Shown piece by piece: positions 11,593 to 22,290 of a stretch of 64,000 nucleotides of DNA. This DNA is from Musa acuminata AAA Group (lineage: Eukaryota > Streptophyta > Magnoliopsida > Zingiberales > Musaceae). The DNA is taken from NCBI RefSeq assembly GCF_036884655.1, contig NC_088356.1, positions 17,416,001 through 17,480,000 on the forward strand. The letters are read 5' to 3'. A program made the position numbers and the translations under genes. The notes under the pieces are model-generated. The model was not told the origin of the DNA. It searched no databases and saw only the letters and a program-made list of their open reading frames with translations. Each line of letters opens with the position of its first letter. Within the stretch, counting starts at the first letter, position 1.

Positions 11593-13362
11593 TGTTAGGA
11601 TCAAGAGCACTAAGAGGGGGGGTGGGGGGGGGGGGTGAATTAGTGCAGCGGAAATCTTTCACTATTAAAATCGAAAGCTGCGTTCGTTTGATAAAAACGA
11701 TTTCGATGTAAAAGCTGATTCTAAGATTACTTTAACTTAAGATTAAGCGAGATACGTTAAAGTAAATCTACGAAGGCAGTTTGCAGTTTATGATGAAAAT
11801 CAGAATGCAAGTGCAAACTGAAATGCGACGTTCGTACGATATAATCGGTTTACGTCTAAATGCCAATTTTGAAGATACTGAAATTTGAGATATGTTTTAT
11901 AAATGCGCAGAAGGCAGTTTGCAGTTATGATTGAAATCAAAATGTAAACGTAAACTGAAATGTAATGATCGTACGAAAAAGTCGATTTACGTCTAAACGC
12001 ATATTCGGAAAGCTCTGAACTTAGAAACTCGTTCGTAAAAGCGCAGAAGGCAGTAGCTATTTAGGAGGTTTGCAGTAAAGATAAAATACTCAAAGTAAAT
12101 GCAAACCGAGATTTAGAGTGGTTCGGTCAATCTTGACCTACTCCACTTTTGGCTTCCTCCACCGACGAGGTCACCGACGTCAACTAGAGGCCTTCCTTCA
12201 ATAGGCGAAGGCCAACCACCCTTTTATAGTTTCACTCCTTTTGACGGGCTTAGGAGACAACCCTTACAGAAATTTTCTCTCCTCTCTTTACAACTCAAAA
12301 CTTTGAAGAACAGAGGGAGGAGAACTTTTGGCCTTTACAACAATTTTGAGCTCTAAGAATCACAGAAAAAAATCAAGATTTCGAGTGTAAGTTATGTTCT
12401 TTCAGTGCTGAATGGGTGGGGTATTTATAGGCCCTAACCCAGTTCAAATTTGGAGCTCAAAACTGTCAATTCCCGGAATTCCGGGATCAGGCGGTTGCAC
12501 CTCCTGACTGGGGCGGTTGCACCGCCTGGCAGAGCTCGAAGACTGAGCCTCTGGGCGGTGCTACCTCTGTCAGGGGCGGTTGCACCTCTCTGCCAGAGCT
12601 CGAAGACCGAGCTCAGCCGGTTGCACCTCCTGACTGGGGCGGTTGCACCGCCTGCCAGAGCTCGAAGACCGAGCTCAGGCGGTGCTACCTCCTGTTAGGG
12701 GAGGTTGCACCGCCTAGTCTCGCTCGGAGACTGAGCCCAGGCGGTGCTACCTCCTGGCTGGGGCGGTTGCACCACCCAGTCTCCCTGGGAGACTTAGCCC
12801 AGGCGGTGCTACCTCCTGGCTTGGGCGGTTGCACCTCCCACAGCAATCAGGGTCCGAATGGGTAGATCCATTCGGCCCAATTTGGGTTTTTCAGGGGCCC
12901 AATTGCCCCAAGATTAAGCTAATGGGATCACCTCCCATTTCCAACTTAATCATTGTGCTAACTACGATAAATCCTAAGATAATTTCTGCAGCTTGCTCCG
13001 GTGCGTCAATCGCTTCTTCTGGCGAGTTTCCGGCGAACTTCCGTCGATCATCCGATGAACCCTCGGTGATGCTCCTGCGGACTTCCGGCAAACTCCTGGA
13101 CTTGCGGCGATCTACTTGGCGAGTTCCGACGAGCTTCTTTTACAAGCTTATGGACTTCTCGAATTTGTTCCCGCAGAACCTCCGACGACTGTCCGAACTT
13201 CCGTCGAACTCTCGAACTCCCAACGTGATCATTGTCTTGACTCCGGCGCAACTCCTGCTGCATATCTAACTTTCATCGTAGTTAATCCTGCACACTTATC
13301 TCAACACATAGATTAGACAACAAATGACAATTGACTTCATCATCAAAGTCCGAGATTCAACA
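11593..13362 (-). repeat. 5' LTR of the Sirevirus element (1770 bp)
   Basis: Same ends as the left LTR. The guanine run after ctaaga reads G7-T-G12 here. A TATA-like box, seen on the minus strand at about 12420-12432 (tatttatagg in plus), lies downstream of the GC-rich array with respect to transcription, in the usual position for the LTR promoter. One extra GC-rich repeat unit (about 12615-12676) explains most of the 61-bp length difference from the 3' LTR. Confidence 0.9.
12480..12845. repeat. GC-rich internal tandem repeats of the Sirevirus LTR (5' copy)
   Basis: Same ggcggttgcaccgcc / ggcggtgctacctcctg array as in the other LTR, with one additional unit beginning ccggttgcacctcctgactgg. 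The unit gain or loss must postdate insertion, because LTR pairs are identical when the element integrates. Confidence 0.8.
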
Positions 13363-13792
<430 letters not shown>

Positions 13793-13799
13793 TAAGCAA

Positions 13800-14487
13800 T
13801 ATAAAGTGATAAATGCCAAAATATAATAAGCAAAAAGATCGCATATCAAGTCACACATGCCATCACTCACGTGATTATCTTGCTGGGCATTTATGACTAG
13901 TATATGACTCATGACCTATTCGATATTGGGCCTAGAGGGTCACACACATATGGTAAGTATTGCGACGAGTAGATGTTCGAATATAAGATATCCGTTAGAG
14001 ACCCTATCTTATTTGATATCCAATAAGCTCCTAAATTATTGGATATAGTGGATAAGATCTAATAAGAGCCAGCGATAGATTATTGGGTAATAACTCACTA
14101 ATCTAAGAGACTTGGGTAGTTAGATGAAAATCCAGTACCCAATATAGTAGGATCCATTAGGGTTAAGTTGACAGGGGGGCCTCTATAAATAGGAGGGAAC
14201 CAAAGGGCCATGAACTAGGTTTTTTTACTACCACCTCCTATTTTCCTCTCTCCCTCTCCTCCTCAACCTGCAGCCCTTATTTGAGGCATGTGGATAGCAA
14301 GAAGGGGCAGCCCCTTTTTGATTGCATGGTGTATGTAGCAAGGAGGATTATGCAGTGATTTGAGAAGTATCTTCACAGCCTCTAATGTGTGGATCATCGC
14401 TAGAGAGGAGAACAATTTACCTCCTTCATCCTCTCTCATAGATCTATAGGAATTTTGAGATATACGATCTCCCTAAGTAACATAATC
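13800..14487 (+). repeat. LTR 'B', related to LTR 'A' but in plus orientation
   Basis: From gggcctagagggtcacacacatatgg through ctccctaagtaacataatct this sequence matches the reverse complement of about 3113-3590, with substitutions and indels. A TATA-like box ctctataaatagg at about 14182-14194 precedes a CT-rich leader. The part before 13900 (agtaagcaatataaag...) does not match LTR 'A' clearly. The two LTRs therefore form inverted arms of roughly 500-600 bp. Confidence 0.6.
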
Positions 14488-14639
14488 TCATTTGTATATG
14501 CAGTTTTTTGGTTTTGTGGGTTTTTGCACACCAATCCTTGCAAGACGATGAAACCTTTTTTTTTTATAGGAAATTTTGGGATTTTGTTTTCTGTTCTTCT
14601 AATGTGCATATGATATCACCCTAGATTTCTCAACAATTA

Positions 14640-15479
14640 TAACACTTTTATTCTCAAGAATTTGTTTCCATTTCTACTCTTTTTCTTGTTATCCCAAGCA
14701 AGAATGAGTTAGATATTTATAGGCCTCAAATGGCTTCAGAAATAGAGCTAAAAATTTAAATCCATAGGTTTTTAGGGTATTGACAGTACCATCGCCTACC
14801 ACCTTATTTACTAGCGGTACCACTACATAATCTGGGCGGTACCATTGCTTGACATAGTTTATGAGACTGTGTTTGGGTGCTGCCACCACTAATCTGGGTG
14901 GTACCATCACCTAACACTGGGTGGTACCATCATTGATCTTGGCGGTACCACTATCGGGTTTTCTGAAAAAGTACATTTAATACTTTCTAGCCCATAAGCA
15001 GTTCCACCATCTGGCTTGGTGATGCCACTGATTGGCCTAACTTTAGATCACTAAATTAGTCTTCCAATAGGCTTTATTCAGCGTTGATTCAGGCTTGATG
15101 GGCCCATAATTAAGTTAGCTTGGTTACACCCAAAACTAACTCAATTAAACCCTAAACTACTTCAATCAAGACATAACCAATTACAAATATGAATCCTATA
15201 TTATTTATCATGTCATTGGTTTATCCAGTGCTTCGTCTGAATCTTCGGTGCATCGTCCTCTCATTCAGTGTATTGCCTGATCTATCGACATGTTAACCTC
15301 TCGCAACATCCGATCTTCTTGGTGCAATGTTTGATCCTTCTAGCCCGATGCCTGAACTCATGGCATGAAGTCTATCTTCTAGCACGATGTCCAATCTTCT
15401 AATATAATGCTCTATGGTCCAATGTTTGATTCTCTTGCTTCAATTGATTTGCTTTTCCATGATCGAATTTAGTCCTATA
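14640..15479 (-). repeat. Truncated Sirevirus-like LTR fragment
   Basis: The block tagatatttataggcctcaaatgg, the GC-richer ggtaccacYR repeats at 14770-15030, the gggcccataattaagttagctt stretch and the cttcgtccgaatc-type tail (15230-15470) parallel the solo LTR at 45640-46963. The fragment lacks its start and is cut where the copia RT fragment begins. Nothing recognisable was seen between 14488 and 14640. Confidence 0.55.
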
Positions 15480-15681
15480 TTACTATCGAGGAATATGATT
15501 TTTACATCTATTTGTCATATCTCATAATCATAATGTGTTATAATAGCCAATAGAATTCAGATGGATTTTATCATGACTACGGGTGAGAAGGTTTCATCAT
15601 AGTCAACACCTTGCTTGATAAGTCTCTACCTTTCCATCTACTCCAATCTTCTTCTTTAAGATCCACTTGCAACCAATAGGT
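15480..15681 (-). pseudogene. Copia reverse transcriptase fragment
   Basis: Minus-strand frames give PIGCKWILKKKIGVDGKVE, then after a small deletion GVDYDETFSPVVMIKSI and, with stops, ILLAI...DYEI and QIDVK, the N-terminal fingers and palm of copia RT. Stops and indels show it is dead. The pol-less element at 15682 is inserted directly upstream of the codons for PIGCKW. Confidence 0.75.
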
Positions 15682-16799
15682 TGTTGAATCTCAAATTTTG
15701 ATGATGTTATGATCTAATCTATATTTTAAGTGACATAGGACTAGCTTTGATTAGGAAAGACAATTAAAGCAAGAAGAATCAATATTGGGCTAGAGTGCAA
15801 CATGCTAAAAAATTGGATATCGAGGCAAAAGATCGGTTGATGTGTCGGCAGAAGGTTTCATGCCATGAGTTTGGACATCGGGCCTAGAAGAGCGGACATT
15901 AAGCTAAGGAGATCATAGTTGCAGAGGTTAATATGTCGATTGGACAAAAAGCCACAAAAGAGAATGATGCGTTGAAGGATTGGACGAAGCATCGATGAAC
16001 CAATGACATGCCAAACAACATATGATTAATGCTTTATAATAATTATCTAGATTGAAGTAGTTTTAGCTGTAATTGGGTTGATCTAGAATATAATTAAGCT
16101 AACTCAATTAGGGGCCGACTGGGCCCAAATTGGGGCTGTTTTGGGCCAAGAGAAAGGCTCATTCAGTGACCTAAACGTTGGGTCAAGCGGTGGTATCGCT
16201 AATGGCTCAATCTTCGAGACATAGTCTCCAAGACTATGTCAGTCAGTATCTTGAAAATTAAGGATGAGACACTTTTAGGCTCTAAATTTGAATACATTTG
16301 GGGCCTATAAATTTCTCTCTCATCCCTGCTTAGATTACACAAGAACTAAAAACAAAAACAATGGAAAATTCTATTGTAATCTTGTGAGAGTTCTCTAGTC
16401 TAAGTGTTAATTTCTATTTAAGAAAGGAGTAAGTGGGGGTGCAAAAGTTCTCTCCTGAGCTTATCAAAAGAAGAACAAAGTTGTAATGGTAGTTGGTCTT
16501 CGCCCATTGAAGGAAGACCGTTAGTAGATGCCGATGGCCTCGACGAAAGAGGAATCGGAAGTGGATATAGGTCATGATAACCAAACCACTATAAAACTCG
16601 GTTTGCATTTACTTTAAGCTCTTTATTTTCATTGCAAATCGCTTTATTTACTTATTCACTATGCTTCCATACACTTTCAAGTTAACATCTTTTCGATATG
16701 GTTTTTCATCGTATGAAGTTTCAAAACCGATGTGATTTTAACGAAAGCACTAATTCACCACCTCCCCCCCCCCCCCCCAATGCCGACTCGATCCTAACA
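15682..16799 (+). repeat. 5' LTR of the pol-less element
   Basis: Begins tgttgaatctcaaattttg and ends gatcctaaca, 1118 bp. A TATA-like gcctataaatttc lies at about 16302-16314. The strand-reversed G-run of the family appears as a 15-C run near 16764-16778, just before ccgactcgatcctaaca. Confidence 0.75.
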
Positions 16800-16801
16800 G
16801 T

Positions 16802-16813
16802 TGGTATCAGAGC
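16802..16813 (+). other. Primer binding site of the pol-less element
   Basis: tggtatcagagc, perfect complement of the initiator tRNA-Met end, two bases after the LTR. Confidence 0.85.
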
Positions 16814-16859
16814 CATATTTTTCTCATTTGGTTGGTTTTTATCGGATTTCAAGAGGGTC

Positions 16860-17800
16860 ACTCTATCTTTCGTCCTCCTATGTTCAATGGGACGGATGAC
16901 ACATATTAGAAAACTCGAATAAGAGTTTTCTTGCTTTTTATGAATCTCGATTTATGGAATATAGTCGAATTTGGTTTTAAGAAGTCTTCCAAACCATTGA
17001 ACAAATAGAATGATTTAGAAAAGAAGACTTTCTCCTTGAATGCTAAAGCAATGAATGCTTTGTTTTGTACTCTTGATAAAAACGAATTTAATTATATTTC
17101 AACTTATGAAACTACACATGACATTTGACACACTCTTGAAGTCACACACGAAGGCACTAGTAGAGTTAAAGATTATAAGATAAATCTTTTAATACATGAT
17201 TTTGAGTTGTTTCATATGAAACCAAGTGAAACCATTGGAGACATGTACACCTATTTTACTGATGTCATCAATGGTTTAAAAGCTTTTGGCAAATGTTTTT
17301 CAAATTTTGAACTTGTAAATAAAATACTAAGATCCCTTCCAAAAAGTTAGGATCCAAAAGTAATTGCAATACAAGAGGCAAAAGACTTAAACAAGTTTCC
17401 ACTTGAAGAACTTATCGGGTCTTTGATGACCTACGAAATAACTTATGTGACACATGATGAACTTGAGAATAACCTTCCAAAGAATATGAAGGATTTTGCA
17501 TTTAGAACAAAAGAAGACCACTCGAGCAAAAGCTCAAGTGATGATGATCTTGAACTCCTAAAAATAAAGTTTAAAAAGTTCACAAAACAAGAACTAAAAA
17601 ATAAAAATGAACTTAAAAAGAAGATGTTGCCAAAGAAGAAGAAGATACTTAAGGCGACTTGAGACAAATCGAGTACCTTTGAAGACGAGGAGTAAACCAA
17701 CAAAGACAATGTGGTAAACTATGTCTTGGTGGCTCTCAACGATGAGGTAAATGACTCATCGAAAATCTCTTTATCTTATTATGAAATTACTTGATGCTTT
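16860..17800 (+). pseudogene. Degenerate Sirevirus gag
   Basis: Plus-strand frames read PMFNGTDDTY, KAMNALFCTLDKNEF, MKPSETIGDMY, VNKILRSLPKS, then IQEAKDLNKFPLEELIGSLM and the basic stretch KKKMLPKKKKILKAT at about 17620-17660. At least six internal stops are present (for example the TAG after DDTY and the TAG after SLPKS). The order and spacing match the gag of the complete element, but the zinc knuckles seen there were not found before similarity fades near 17800. Confidence 0.8.
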
Positions 17801-19531
17801 TCATGAGTTATTTTTAAATTAGTTAGTAAAAAAATAAAAATAAAAATAAAATCATGCTTCTTTTTCTAATGATTTAAAATAAATTAAAATTTTGAGCATC
17901 ACAATTGCATGTTAACTCCTAGCATTAAGCATGAAAAGCTAGATTCATTTAAAAAGAAAAATGTATTACTATAATAAATAAAATAATTTTGATTGAAAAT
18001 ACTTTATATTTCATGAAATCATGCTTGATGTTTTAATGATGTAATAATGTAATGAAAATGTTAAAAGGTTTGGTTTCATGATTGATGATTTTATATTATG
18101 CATAAGGATTTGAAGTAATGATGATTTGAAATCTTAAGTTTTGGAATTATGTGTTACACTTTTGATCTTGATGATTTTTATGATAAATCTTATTTTTCGA
18201 GTTTAAACGATAATGTATGGTTTTGGCTTAGAAAACAATGGCATGCTTGTACAAAATCAATCACATAGATGAATGCATTATTTTTCTTGAAAATGATGCT
18301 ATCCCCAAAAACTTATTAAATTTTTCAACAAGAGATCCTAAGAGATTAATAAATCTATTCATGTCATTTTGAATCTCTTGAAAGTGATTTTGATTATTTG
18401 AATTTGAATTTGAATGAGATTTTACCTATATCGTAATTTTGATTCCTCGAAATCATAACTTGAAATCTTTTATGAATTAATATATCTTATTATGTATTCT
18501 CGTATTATTTAAGAGGGGTGTTTTTTTTATGAATCATGATTTTTTGAATTATAACTTGAGATTTTTCTTTAATATATAAATCATGATCTTGATAACTTGA
18601 GATTTATTATGCATGAATCGAGATATTTTATTTGTCTCTCCTATGATTCTTTTTGCTTTATATAAAAGAGGAGTTTTATTCAAATCATGATCTTGATTCT
18701 TTTATAATTATAACTTGAGATTCTTATGAATCAAGACTGTTTAATATGATTTTTCTTTTCGCTATTTAATTTATCCAAAAGAATCATAATTTGTCTCTTG
18801 ATATTCACAACTTCAAATTTATTTTCATGAATTATATATCTCATCATCAAGTTAAATTTTCTTAATATATTTCATGTGATGATTTAAAAATTGATGTAAT
18901 GGGAAAAGTTTTGCACTATTATAACCATCCCTTCTTTTTTGGGAGCAAAAGTTGCTAGCTTGCTCAACTCAAAAGAGAAGTAAAAATTATAAACTTACAT
19001 ATTGCAAAGAAAGGTAAAACTTGTTAGCTTTCTCATCTTAAAAGAGAAACAAGAAGTACTATCTTATAAATCTCAAGAGAAGCAATATTTGCTAACTTAC
19101 ACATCTTAAGAAGATACAAAAACATGTTATCTTGTACATCTAAATTTTTTTTTTTGCTAATTTTTATATCTCTAAAACTTGCTAAGTTTGCATGTTCTAT
19201 AGTGAAGTAGAAATTACATGTTTCAAAAATATACTAGTTACACTTTTCTCATTTTTGTTGATAATAAAGGGGGAGAAGGTACGATGATGATTTGAATTAT
19301 GTATAATATGATACACTTTGATGTATATGAAATTTGATGTTTTGAAATTATGATTATGTATGCAATACTCATAATTTAATTATGATGATATATATGATGT
19401 ATTGTATATGATGTGAATCATGATTAAAATTATTTTGACTTGAATTCAATTTGAATTCAAGGTTCATTTCAATATGGTATATTGATAGGGGAAGTTTGGT
19501 TTAAACTCTGTCATCAATTGGTTGTCATCAT
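17801..19531 (+). other. AT-rich noncoding filler of the pol-less element
   Basis: About 1.7 kb with no coding similarity. Loosely repeated phrases such as tgatcttgataacttgagattt, aatcatgatYttgattc and tcatgaattat recur between 18350 and 18860, and agagaagYaaaaattataaactt-like phrases between 18960 and 19140, suggesting degenerate short tandem growth. Confidence 0.55.
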
Positions 19532-19546
19532 CAAAAAGGGGAAGAT
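19532..19546 (+). other. Polypurine tract of the pol-less element
   Basis: aaaaaggggaagat lies immediately before the 3' LTR start tgttgagtctcg and matches the tract of the complete element. It marks plus-strand priming and confirms orientation. Confidence 0.8.
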
Positions 19547-20563
19547 TGTTGAGTCTCGAATTTTGATGATGAACCAATTGATAGCGTTTATGATTTAAAT
19601 TTATATTTTGAGTGACGTAAGACTAGCTTCGATCATAAAGAGATAATTAAAGTAGAAAGAATCAATGTTAGACTGGGTGGAATGTTAGAAGATTGGACGT
19701 CGAGTTGAAGGATCGGTCGATGAGTCGGTAGAAGGCGTTATGTCATAAGTTCGAGCATTGGGCCTAGAAGAGCTGACATTGTACCAAAAAGATCAGAGTT
19801 GTGGAGGTCAACATGCCAATTGGACAAAAGGCCGCAAAAGAGGATGATGCGCCGAATGATTGGACGAAGCGCCAATGAACCAATGACATACCGGACAACA
19901 TGTGATTAATGCTTTATAATAATTGTCTAGATCGAAGTAGTTTTAAGTTGTAATTGGGTTAAAATTAGGCCAACTCAATTAGGGACCTATGTTGGGGTTG
20001 TTTGGGGCCAAGAGAAAGACTCATTTAGTGGCCTAAAAGTTGGGTCAGGCGGTGGCACCGCTAGCGGCTTAATCTCCAAAACACAGTCTTCGAGACTATG
20101 CCAAGCAATAGTACAGCCAGACTGGGCGATGGTACCGCCCAGTGTCAAGCGATGGTACCGCCTAGTGTTAGTGCTACAAGCGATAGTACCGCTCAGCACA
20201 AGTAGTGGTATTGCCATGACCTAGAAAACCTAGAATGAGACATTTTTTTGTTCTAATTTTAAAGTCATTTAGGGTCTATAAATACCCCAACTATTCCTGC
20301 ATGGAGAAACAAGAATTGAGTTGAGAAAGGGGGAAAATATTCTTGAGAAAGAAAGGTTGTAATCTCTCTTGAAGTATATGGTCACTTCTTCCTAGTATTT
20401 AGAAGTTCTTCTAAAGGGAAAAGTGAGGTCTAAAAAGAAATGTCATTTTTTATCGTACGAAGTTTAAAACCAACATTTTTATTATAAGCACTAATTCATC
20501 CATCCCCATCCCCCCACCCCCCCCTTTCCCCATAGTGCCAATTTCGGTCATAATAAACTTAAC
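19547..20563 (+). repeat. 3' LTR of the pol-less element
   Basis: Begins tgttgagtctcgaattttgatg and parallels the 5' LTR through cattgggcctagaagagc, ggacaaaaggccgcaaaagagg and gcggtggcaccgc. GC-rich ggtaccgcc repeats at 20040-20220 are stronger than in the 5' LTR. The C-rich end (about 20505-20530) is broken by other bases and the terminal taaca is eroded. Confidence 0.7.
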
Positions 20564-21125
20564 TAGGTCACCAATCTACTATATGAAATTGGTATTACCT
20601 TCCACTCCACTCCTATAATATATGAAATTGATAATATTAGTGTCACTTATCTATGCATCAATTCGGTGTTTGATGAAATATATTATTATCGATTTTTATT
20701 TTATTAAAGATCAAGTTATCAAACACCAAATATGTATTTTTTACATTCATATTTTTGAACAATAAGTTGACTACCTCATAAAACTTCTTGCTCGAAAGAC
20801 ATTTCAACTATATCGTTCATATTTTTTATGGATGTTTAATTTTATAAAGACATAATAAAAGATTATGATGTCGATAACCATAAAATGACATACTTATATT
20901 TCTTACATTATCAATCTGTATATGATATGAGGATCAATCATAAATTTAAATATATAATTTGATTAAATAATTTAAATATATATAACTATCTCAATAAATA
21001 AAATCATCCCTCGTAATAAATTACTCGATTCATGAACTTCCATCTTTCGATTCATAATAAATTGCTGTGACCATAAGCCACAGCAGAAGAAGAGCTGCAT
21101 CAGCTGACACCAGCATTTATGCCGG

Positions 21126-21137
21126 ACGTCACGTGGC
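21126..21137 (+). promoter_or_regulatory. G-box/ABRE-like element
   Basis: acgtcacgtggc contains CACGTGGC, the core bound by plant bZIP and bHLH factors. An overlapping ACGTCA half site makes a composite motif. About 1.15 kb upstream of the kinase start codon; function is inferred only. Confidence 0.4.
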
Positions 21138-21224
21138 AGGGGGGAAGAACGAAGCAATGTTTCACGTAGCAAAGGCCCCTCCGCGAAACCTCTAGACCTG
21201 CCGGTGGGCCCCGTGCGTGGAAGG

Positions 21225-21232
21225 GCCACGTG
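21225..21232 (+). promoter_or_regulatory. Second G-box
   Basis: gccacgtg, the reverse complement of the first element's CACGTGGC, about 95 bp downstream of it, giving an inverted pair of G-boxes in the GC-richer island. Confidence 0.4.
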
Positions 21233-22290
21233 AGAGGTGAGAGAGTTTGGGGGAGGAGCCTTTGGTCGGTCCCTTAGCTTAACGTCGAAGTAACCTTACT
21301 TAGCTTGAAGGGTCTCCTCCCTCGCCATACAATCATGAACTGACGCGACTGGTGGCAGCTTAAATTACATATACTCCCATCATAAACATTGATTTAGATT
21401 ATCAGATAAGATGTTAATATACTTTAAGTAGGAAATTTTGAAATATTATTATCCACATTGTAATAAAAATAATATATGGACTGTATTAAGATTTGTTATC
21501 AATAAGTGCTTGGCTGAGTGAAATTAATATAATATTTTTTTGAGTACGTATGTGTGTATATACATCATGTCATATACGATGCTTACGAAGTTTTACCGAA
21601 ATAAGCTCATTAACCATGATATAACACTCATATGTGCAACATTTTCTTGTCGTCTATTAGATGTAAAAAAAAAGTCTTGCATGATCATCATGGAACATTT
21701 GAAGCTAATTAAGGCACGAATCTTCCTGTGGATATCTTTTGCTGTGAATAAATTAAAGGAGCATTATATATAAGGAATACTTGTTTGGCTTTCGGAAGGT
21801 GTTCATGTCGTCCCCTCACCGCATAACAGGGCCAAAACCGTATACACACAATTCTGACAGCGGCAGTAATGGAATCACGCCACGTATCGAATTTAATTCG
21901 TGGCTTCCTATGATTAGCTGTATTTGCTGGAAATTGGTCCGCTCCACCTCCCACAGCGCTACCATCACCGCCCATGGGGGAATCTCGTCAACCATCCGCC
22001 ACCAGCTTTCCACGCTCTTTTTCTTTTCGGTTCTGTTCTTTGCTTGCTTTAGTTGGCCTTTCGCTTTCCCTGCCACCGTCTTAAAAGTACCCAACGCGCC
22101 TCTGCCACCTTCCTTCCACTGTAAAAAGATGGAAGGAGGGCATATTTCTTTCTTACAGCATGATATCAGGGAGTATGGGGCGTATTGGAGGCCATCATAG
22201 GCCACTGCACCAGCTTTCCTACTCACACTGTTCAAAGCTTATACGGCAGGGAGTGAGGCAAGAGAGTTCGCTCACTGTCACCAGCGGCAG

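Larger units (their letters stand above)
4116..13362 (-). mobile_element. Nearly complete Sirevirus-type Ty1/copia retrotransposon
   Basis: A 9247-bp element with two long LTRs (4116-5824 and 11593-13362), both TGTTAGGATC...GATTCAACA, a tRNA-Met primer site at the right LTR and a polypurine tract at the left LTR, so it is transcribed on the minus strand. The flanks gaaat (4111-4115) and ggaat (13363-13367) look like a 5-bp target duplication with one change, and the sequence outside is continuous with LTR 'A'. Internal order from right to left is gag, protease, integrase, reverse transcriptase, RNase H, the copia order. Several in-frame stops and frameshifts make it inactive. The gag start, the WVPKG-type spacer and repeated polypurine tracts before the 3' LTR fit the Sirevirus lineage. 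Confidence 0.9.
15682..20563 (+). mobile_element. Pol-less (non-autonomous) Sirevirus derivative
   Basis: A plus-strand element with a 5' LTR (15682-16799), primer site, degenerate gag, 1.7 kb of AT-rich filler, polypurine tract and 3' LTR (19547 to about 20563). The sequence taggt at 15677-15681 and again at 20564-20568 looks like a 5-bp target duplication. No protease, integrase, RT or RNase H was found, so it is either an internally deleted copy or a family that relies on enzymes from complete Sireviruses. The last bases of the 3' LTR are diverged and its exact end is uncertain. Confidence 0.72.
20569..22290. other. Apparently single-copy upstream region of the receptor kinase gene
   Basis: No transposon or coding similarity was recognised. 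20570-21000 is AT-rich. 21080-21330 is distinctly GC-richer, with G-boxes at 21130 and 21225. 21780-22290 is again GC-richer and includes a purine/pyrimidine-skewed leader just before the ATG at 22291. It probably holds the promoter and 5' UTR of the kinase gene; I cannot place the transcription start. Confidence 0.5.

Noticed and set aside
16414..16608. 64-codon minus-strand frame in the pol-less element's LTR, and a similar one at 45831-46124
   Set aside because: They sit at the same place in related LTRs, so they are a repeat-derived chance frame and not a gene.
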